NCBI RefSeq assembly: GCF_928097925.1
Contig: NZ_CAKMRI010000001.1
Location: 1,736,001-1,800,000, forward strand
Origin: Mediannikoviicoccus vaginalis
GTDB taxonomy: Bacteria > Bacillota > Clostridia > Tissierellales > Peptoniphilaceae
Length of the DNA stretch: 64,000 nucleotides
Reading direction: 5' to 3'
Made by a program: the position numbers and the translations under genes. Shown in pieces: positions 59,101 through 64,000 of this stretch (positions within the stretch are counted from its first letter, which is position 1; each line of letters starts with the position of its first letter). Under the pieces are notes generated by a model. That model did not search any database and was not told the origin of the DNA. It saw nothing but the letters and a program-made list of their open reading frames with translations.

Positions 59101-59142
59101 ACCAACTTTCTACCAACTCTTGTGCCAACTTTATGCCAACTT
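59101..59142. repeat. Four tandem CCAACT sites with helical spacing, near the tmRNA 3' end
   Basis: ACCAACT at 59101 and 59112 and GCCAACT at 59124 and 59135 recur every 11-12 bp on one DNA face. Such arm-like sites next to tmRNA 3' ends are typical of tyrosine integrase elements, but no integrase gene is nearby, so a remnant is likely. Confidence 0.5.
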
Positions 59143-59179
59143 TTTTTATTAATATATACTCCGTTAGACTTTAAGTACA

Positions 59180-59220
59180 AACAAAATAAAAACAGAACAG
59201 CTATTTTAAACTGTTCTGTA
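59180..59220 (-). terminator. Terminator of tmRNA
   Basis: On the minus strand ACAGAACAG and CTGTTCTGT pair, followed by TTTTTATTTTG, about 27 bases after the tmRNA 3' end. Confidence 0.88.
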
Positions 59221-59246
59221 TCACTACAAATTCTTGTAGATTTTAA

Positions 59247-59595
59247 TGGTGGAGATGAGGAGAGTCGAACTCCTGTCCGAAAATACATCCAAGGGAAATT
59301 CTCCGAGTGCAGCTTATTGTGTTTTGTTCCCTACTACACTAAACAACAAGCAAATACATGTAATAGGTAGTTTCTAATACTTAATTCAAGGCGAAACGAA
59401 CTTGAATCAGTGTCTCGCTAAATTTGAAGTCAGGCCTTGGACTGCGAGAAAGCCAAGGCGGACTACCGCCATACTAGGCAGCTAATGCTAAATTATCTTC
59501 AGCGTTTATATTTAGTTGTCCTTTTTTTACGTTTGTAGACGAAAACGACTCGCTATTCCGAATTCAGTATCCCCGTCGAAACCAGGTTCATCCCC
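59247..59595 (-). ncRNA. ssrA: tmRNA (trans-translation RNA)
   Basis: tmRNA frees ribosomes stalled on broken mRNAs and tags the peptides for proteolysis. On the minus strand it begins GGGGATGAACCTGGTTTCGA and ends CATCTCCACCA, with a 7-bp acceptor stem and encoded CCA; the T-arm is GGAGTTCGACTCTCC. The tag reading frame ends ...AEDNLALAA followed by TAG at 59474-59476. The resume codon upstream is not certain: the frame stays open through LNIN before AEDN. Length about 349 is typical. Confidence 0.96.
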
Positions 59596-59605
59596 GTATA
59601 AATTA

Positions 59606-59634
59606 ATTATAGCTTTAAAGTCAGTAAAAGTCAA
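59606..59634 (-). promoter_or_regulatory. Promoter of tmRNA
   Basis: On the minus strand TTGACT (59629-59634) and TATAAT (59606-59611) with exactly 17 bp between them, 10 bases upstream of the tmRNA 5' end. Confidence 0.88.
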
Positions 59635-59694
59635 TGTTAGAGGATTTTCTTTAATCGTCAACATATTATATAATAGAGATAATTGGAGGATTAT

Positions 59695-62343
59695 ATGAAG
59701 AAAAAATTTATGATAATTGATGGCTCAAGTTTAATCTTTAGAGCCTTTTATGCAATAAGACATTTAACTACTAAGGACGGAATTTTTACAAATGGCGTGT
59801 ATGGATTTTTGTCAATGTACTACAAGGCCATAGATATGTATAAGCCTGATCATATTGCCGTGGTGCTTGACAAGTCGGGACCGACCTTTAGGGTTGAAGA
59901 GTACAAGGACTACAAGGCCAATCGTGACAAGGCTCCTTCTGAACTGTCTTCACAGTTTGGCATATTGAAAGACATTTTACAGGCCATGAATGTGTGTTAT
60001 GAGGAAGAGTCTGGCTATGAGGCAGATGATATTGCGGGAACCCTTTCAAAAAAAGCATCTAAAGAGGGATACGAAGTACTTTTAGTTACGGGCGACAGGG
60101 ACTACTTGCAATTAATAGATGAAAATGTAAATGTAATATTAACCGTAAAGGGAATAACTCAAACAAAACGATTTGGCATTGAGGAAGTAAAGGAAAAATA
60201 TGGCGTAACGCCGATTGAATTAATTGATGTAAAGGGACTAATGGGAGATAGCTCCGACAACATCCCTGGTGTGCCTGGAGTGGGAGAAAAGACTGCCCTA
60301 AAACTGATTAAGGAATATAAGAGCATCGAAGAAGTTTATGAAAATATTGAAAATATTTCTGGAAAGGCACTTAAGAAAAATCTAACTGAAAATAAAGACA
60401 TGGCATTTTTAAGTAAGAAGCTTGGAACCATCTTTACTGAAGTGCCAGTTGAGAGAGAACTTGACGATTATGTTGTTCAAGAACCAAATGTGGAAAAGAC
60501 AAGGGAGATTTTCGAAAGACTTGAATTTAATTCCTTTTTAAAGGAGCTTCCTGGAACTGAAAAGGAAGTAAAGTTTGAAAAAGCTTTTCTTTCAAAGAGA
60601 GTTTCTTCTACTTCTGAAATAGTGAAAGAGCTTTCTGATGAAAAAAATATAACTTTCCATATGTTTTACAATGGGGATAACTATATTCACAGCAATCCTG
60701 AATATATTGCCCTTAAAGGCGAAGACAAAGATGAAGTTTTAATTTATGAATTAAAGGATGAAAAGGAGCTAAGTGAATTTAAAGAGCTTTTCTCATCAAA
60801 GGATAAAAAGTTTTTGTCCTACCATATAAAATCAGATCTCTATTATCTTTTGAGAAATGGAATTGAAATAGACTTTGAGTACGAAGATATTTCCATAATG
60901 GAATATTTAATTGATCCTTCAAACACTAACTACGAAATTAATAAGACTTGTGACCAGTACCTTAATAGAAATATAAAATCTGAAGAGGAAGTTTTTGGTA
61001 AGGGAGCAAAGAAAAAGGCTTTAAATGAAGTTGAAGATAAGGAATTAGATGAATACATTTCAAGTTTTATTTCAGTTTGTGAAGATTTAAGAAAGCCGCT
61101 TTTAGATATTATTAAAGAAAGGGACATGGATAAACTCTTTTATGACATAGAAAATCCACTTGTAAAAGTTTTAGCAGACATGGAAAATGTTGGATTTAAA
61201 GTGGATAGGGAATACCTTGACGAACTAGGAGAGAAGTTTAATAGCGAAATAGAAGAACTTGAAAAGTCCATTCACGATGATGCAGGGGAAGAATTTAATG
61301 TAAATAGCCCTAAGCAACTGGGTGAAATATTATTTGAAAAGATGGGCCTTCCTGTAATAAAGAAAACCAAGACAGGTTATTCCACAAATGTGGAAGTGCT
61401 GGAGAAACTAAAAGGCGAACACGAAATCATAGAGAAGGTGCTTCGTTTTAGAAGCATAAAGAAACTTCAGTCAACCTATGTTGAAGGACTGTCAAAACTA
61501 ATATCAGAGGATGGAAGAATTCATTCAACCTTCACACAGACAATTGCAGTTACAGGAAGAATAAGCTCCATCGACCCGAATCTACAAAATATTCCTATTA
61601 GAACGGAAGAGGGCCGTCTAATTAGAAAGGCCTTTATTTCTGGAGATGAAAATACTTTAGTAGATGCGGACTATTCACAAATCGAACTTAGGGTGCTGGC
61701 ACATTTAGCACAGGACGAAGTTATGCTTGAGTCCTTCAAAGAGGGAGTGGACATTCACGCAAAGACTGCGTCGGAAGTGTTCCATGTGGACCTGGACAAG
61801 GTAACAGCTCTGGACAGATCAAATGCAAAGGCTGTAAACTTTGGGATCGTCTATGGCATTGGAGACTTTAGTTTGTCACAGGATTTAAATATAACACGTA
61901 AAGAAGCGAGAAAGTATATCGATAACTATTTAAATACCTATGAGGGAATTAAAAAATATATGGAAGATATTGTAGAACAGGGAAAAGATATGGGATATGT
62001 TCACACAATTATGAACCGTAGAAGATATATTCCAGAGCTTAAGTCAAAAAACTTCAACATCAGAGCCTTTGGAGAAAGAATTGCACTTAATACTCCTATA
62101 CAGGGTTCCGCGGCGGACATTATAAAACTTGCCATGATTTCAGTTCACAACGAACTTAAAAAGAGAAATCTTAAGAGTAAGCTTGTACTTCAAGTGCATG
62201 ACGAACTTATTATAGACGCTTATAACGATGAGCTTGATGAAGTGAAGGAGCTTTTAAGAGATTTAATGGAAAATGCAGTTAATCTGGATGTGGATTTAAA
62301 AGTTGACATCAGTACAGGAAATAGTTGGTATGAATCAAAATAA
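59695..62343 (+). CDS. polA: DNA polymerase I
   Basis: This repair and primer-removal polymerase has 882 residues from ATG 59695, placed after GGAGGATTAT. The 5'-3' exonuclease domain spans about 1-290 (YEADDIAGTLS, VTGDRDYLQL, GVPGVGEKTA). The middle 3'-5' exonuclease-like domain (about 300-470) lacks the DxE metal motif (FHMFYNGD at the expected place), so proofreading is probably absent, as in other Firmicutes. The polymerase domain has motif A DYSQIELRVLAHL, motif B (RSNAKAVNFGIVYG) and motif C QVHDELI. coaE overlaps its end. Confidence 0.97.
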   Translation: MKKKFMIIDGSSLIFRAFYAIRHLTTKDGIFTNGVYGFLSMYYKAIDMYKPDHIAVVLDKSGPTFRVEEYKDYKANRDKAPSELSSQFGILKDILQAMNVCYEEESGYEADDIAGTLSKKASKEGYEVLLVTGDRDYLQLIDENVNVILTVKGITQTKRFGIEEVKEKYGVTPIELIDVKGLMGDSSDNIPGVPGVGEKTALKLIKEYKSIEEVYENIENISGKALKKNLTENKDMAFLSKKLGTIFTEVPVERELDDYVVQEPNVEKTREIFERLEFNSFLKELPGTEKEVKFEKAFLSKRVSSTSEIVKELSDEKNITFHMFYNGDNYIHSNPEYIALKGEDKDEVLIYELKDEKELSEFKELFSSKDKKFLSYHIKSDLYYLLRNGIEIDFEYEDISIMEYLIDPSNTNYEINKTCDQYLNRNIKSEEEVFGKGAKKKALNEVEDKELDEYISSFISVCEDLRKPLLDIIKERDMDKLFYDIENPLVKVLADMENVGFKVDREYLDELGEKFNSEIEELEKSIHDDAGEEFNVNSPKQLGEILFEKMGLPVIKKTKTGYSTNVEVLEKLKGEHEIIEKVLRFRSIKKLQSTYVEGLSKLISEDGRIHSTFTQTIAVTGRISSIDPNLQNIPIRTEEGRLIRKAFISGDENTLVDADYSQIELRVLAHLAQDEVMLESFKEGVDIHAKTASEVFHVDLDKVTALDRSNAKAVNFGIVYGIGDFSLSQDLNITRKEARKYIDNYLNTYEGIKKYMEDIVEQGKDMGYVHTIMNRRRYIPELKSKNFNIRAFGERIALNTPIQGSAADIIKLAMISVHNELKKRNLKSKLVLQVHDELIIDAYNDELDEVKELLRDLMENAVNLDVDLKVDISTGNSWYESK

Positions 62344-62938
62344 AAAAAATTACATCATCACAGGGGGAATTTGCTCTGGCAAGTCCACTGTGATGAACTT
62401 CTTAAGAGAAAATGGATTTAAAACCTTCAGTGCAGATGAAATAGTTCATGAACTCTATGAAAGAAAAGAGGTTGCCATTGAAATTGCAAAAATATTTGAC
62501 GGAAGAGATGTTTTAGATAGAAGAGGACATGTTGACAGAAAAAAACTTTCAAAATATCTATTTGATGAAAAAGAGAAAAGATTAGAACTTGAAAATCTAA
62601 TTCATCCCATGGTAATAAGAGAGATAATCTCATTGGGAAATGAAAACAGACATGAGGCATATTTTTTCGAGATACCACTATACTCTCTAATAGAGGAGAG
62701 GTTACAAAATAGCCTTCTTTATGATATAATTTCTGTTGATTGTAAGAAAGATACACAAATAGAAAGATTAATGAAAAGACAAGATATTTCCCTTGAGGAA
62801 GCGGAAAAGATTATTTCGGTGAACGATATTTGGAGAAAATTTAAACAAAAACCACTGAAAATAATTTATAATGAGAAGAGCTTACAAGAAACTCAGAGGG
62901 AACTTAAACTCTTTTTAATAGAGGAGAAATTATTATGA
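62330..62938 (+). CDS. coaE: Dephospho-CoA kinase
   Basis: This enzyme carries out the last step of coenzyme A synthesis. It has 202 residues from ATG 62330, inside the polA end. The P-loop GGICSGKST is at about residues 12-20, followed by FSADEIVHELY and LDRRGHVDRKKLSKYLF; the C-terminal DCKKDTQIERLMKRQDIS lid region is conserved. The polA-coaE-transglycosylase order is common in clostridia. Divergence in the C-terminal third is moderate. Confidence 0.93.
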   Translation: MNQNKKNYIITGGICSGKSTVMNFLRENGFKTFSADEIVHELYERKEVAIEIAKIFDGRDVLDRRGHVDRKKLSKYLFDEKEKRLELENLIHPMVIREIISLGNENRHEAYFFEIPLYSLIEERLQNSLLYDIISVDCKKDTQIERLMKRQDISLEEAEKIISVNDIWRKFKQKPLKIIYNEKSLQETQRELKLFLIEEKLL

Positions 62939-63579
62939 AAAAATTTTTCAAAGGACTGTTAAAATTTATAATTGCCATACTAATAGTTGGGATACTTGCA
63001 TCCTTTGCAGTTGTTGCATATGGAACTAGTACAAGACCTGTGGAACATGTGGAAGAGATAAAAAAATATAGTGAAGAGTATGCGGTGGATCCACTGTTGG
63101 TGCTTTCAGTTATAAAAGTTGAAAGTAACTTTAACGAAAAGGCACAGTCACACATGAATGCAGTTGGATTAATGCAACTTATTCCAAAGACTTCACAATG
63201 GATTTGTGAAAAGATGGGCATTGAATACACAGAAGAGATGTTACAAGATCCAGATACCAATATAAAACTAGGAACATATTATCTGTCCTACCTACTAAAC
63301 CACTTTGGAGACACAGACCTTGCCATAATCGCCTATAATGGAGGTATGGGAAATGTGCAAGAGTGGCTTGACAAGGGAATAGTTGGAAAAGGTGGAGAAG
63401 GATTTGAAAATATTCCAATAGACGAAGCCAGATACTACGATGTAAAAGTAAAGAAGAACTACGAAATTTATAAAACATTCTACGAAGACAAAGAACTTAA
63501 AGATGGAATGCATAAGGATTTTAAAAACTGGCTTAACAACTATGGAAGACAGTTAAAGGAGTTTAAGAGAAACTTTTAA
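62935..63579 (+). CDS. Membrane-anchored lytic transglycosylase (SLT domain)
   Basis: This 214-residue enzyme cleaves peptidoglycan glycan strands at the cell surface. An N-terminal membrane anchor (LLKFIIAILIVGILASFAVVAYG) precedes the SLT domain: catalytic Glu in SVIKVESNFNEKA (about residue 62), then NAVGLMQLIPKTSQWI and AIIAYNGGMGNVQEWL. It overlaps coaE by 4 bases (ATGA), ending the polA-coaE-slt operon just before tRNA-Leu(GAG). Confidence 0.94.
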   Translation: MKKFFKGLLKFIIAILIVGILASFAVVAYGTSTRPVEHVEEIKKYSEEYAVDPLLVLSVIKVESNFNEKAQSHMNAVGLMQLIPKTSQWICEKMGIEYTEEMLQDPDTNIKLGTYYLSYLLNHFGDTDLAIIAYNGGMGNVQEWLDKGIVGKGGEGFENIPIDEARYYDVKVKKNYEIYKTFYEDKELKDGMHKDFKNWLNNYGRQLKEFKRNF

Positions 63580-63584
63580 ACTAA

Positions 63585-63670
63585 GCAGAGGTGGTGGAAC
63601 TGGTATACACGCTATCTTGAGGGGGTAGTGGGAAATTCTCGTGAGGGTTCGAATCCCTTCCTCTGCACCA
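63585..63670 (+). tRNA. tRNA-Leu, anticodon GAG
   Basis: Starts GCAGAGGTGGTGGAACTGG and ends CCTCTGCACCA, with a perfect acceptor stem and encoded CCA. The loop TTGAGGG gives anticodon GAG (codons CUC/CUU), and the long variable arm is present. It lies 5 bases after the transglycosylase stop. Confidence 0.95.
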
Positions 63671-64000
63671 TAGACCTTGTAAGTGGCTATTTCAAGCGAT
63701 TGGAGTGTGCGAAAAGGGTCAATTGTTTGCTACCTGGTTGCTACCAGACAAACTGATATAAAAATAAAATAATAAATGCCCAGTCTTGTACTGGGCATTA
63801 GTTGTATATAAATAATGTTTTATGTTAAGTCCCTTCTATAATTTTATTTAGACTATGTTACTATTATTTGTTTTTCTCCGATTATACTCTTTACCATTCC
63901 TATTTTAGCTGCAACTAGTAGGGGACTTTTTATTATACTTATTTTTGTTCTATCTTTGGTAATCTCTCTGTAAATCCCAAATCATTTACAATTTTGTTGT
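63671..64000. other. Gene-free end of the window; probable attachment-site flank
   Basis: No gene is supported in these 330 bases. Two TTGCTACC sites at 63727 and 63738 are spaced 11 bp, as integrase arm sites are. A strong hairpin ATGCCCAGT-CTTGT-ACTGGGCAT (63776-63798) has a T-rich tract on its minus-strand side and could terminate a gene coming from beyond the window. Together with the tRNA 3' end just upstream this looks like one end of an integrated element. Confidence 0.5.

Noticed and set aside
59122-59370. 82-codon frame overlapping the tmRNA region
   Set aside because: It runs antisense through the tmRNA, whose ends, acceptor stem, tag and promoter are clear.
63811-64000. Possible minus-strand gene end at the window edge
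   Set aside because: Minus-strand frames in this part are broken by stops in all three phases (longest about 40 codons), so neither an intact gene nor a recognisable remnant can be supported.

Overview
The window is A+T-rich DNA from a low-G+C Gram-positive anaerobe. The gene content (V-type ATPase, CWB2-anchored surface proteins, HPr with both His15 and Ser46 contexts, MnmA and ThiI each paired with a cysteine desulfurase, polA-coaE-SLT block) suggests a clostridium-like organism, plausibly a Gram-positive anaerobic coccus of the Tissierellia/Peptoniphilaceae type. That placement is inferred from gene content and style, not from a marker gene. Most of the window is ordinary, tightly packed chromosome. 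Accessory DNA is confined to about 22.2-25.0 kb, 33.0-34.6 kb, 39.1-40.1 kb and 45.1-45.4 kb.

Layout. 0-4.2 kb: a peptide/nickel-type ABC importer (binding protein cut by the window edge, two permeases, two ATPases). 4.3-7.1 kb: tRNA-Leu(CAA) on the minus strand, a CDF metal exporter overlapping a Sua5/TsaC-type gene, and upp. 7.1-15.7 kb: a structured leader followed by a complete nine-gene V-type ATPase operon whose K subunit carries the Na+ ligand set. 15.8-22.2 kb: gpmA, an unusual P-type ATPase with a small partner gene, and a ppx-ppk1 polyphosphate pair. 22.3-25 kb: an IS3-family element sitting inside a dispersed repeat, then a 1.3-kb gene-free stretch with a long candidate leader. 25.0-33.0 kb: a 2657-residue repetitive secreted surface protein with three C-terminal CWB2 repeats. 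33.0-34.6 kb: repeats, a possible small RNA, and a DinJ-type antitoxin with a truncated YafQ-type toxin.

34.6-39.1 kb: a DUF2974-type hydrolase with membrane-protein neighbours, an mnmA-cysteine desulfurase pair and a glyoxalase. 39.1-45.4 kb: a 1650-residue subtilase, also CWB2-anchored, with tRNA-Thr upstream, bracketed by nearly identical direct repeats. 45.4-53.4 kb: an RNase H-like protein, a second cysteine desulfurase with thiI, LemA and TPM proteins, nadK, a probable 6S RNA, a YtxH/DUF948-like pair and a lipid kinase. 53.4-56.5 kb: a CcpA-like regulator with ptsH and ptsI. 56.7-63.6 kb: a radical SAM protein, a degenerate APH-fold protein, tmRNA, polA-coaE and a lytic transglycosylase. 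The window ends at tRNA-Leu(GAG), followed by a likely integrase attachment region.

The most unusual feature is a set of modular hairpin repeats (called R1, R2 and R3 here). Conserved linkers such as GTCATTCTGAG and TCGAAGAATCTC separate hairpins whose arm sequences differ between copies while base pairing is kept. They occur in both orientations, only between genes, and cluster around the two large surface-protein genes, the IS element and the broken toxin gene. Other points worth following up are the structured leader of the probable Na+ V-ATPase, the P-type ATPase with a non-canonical ion-binding motif, and the long leader of the giant surface protein.
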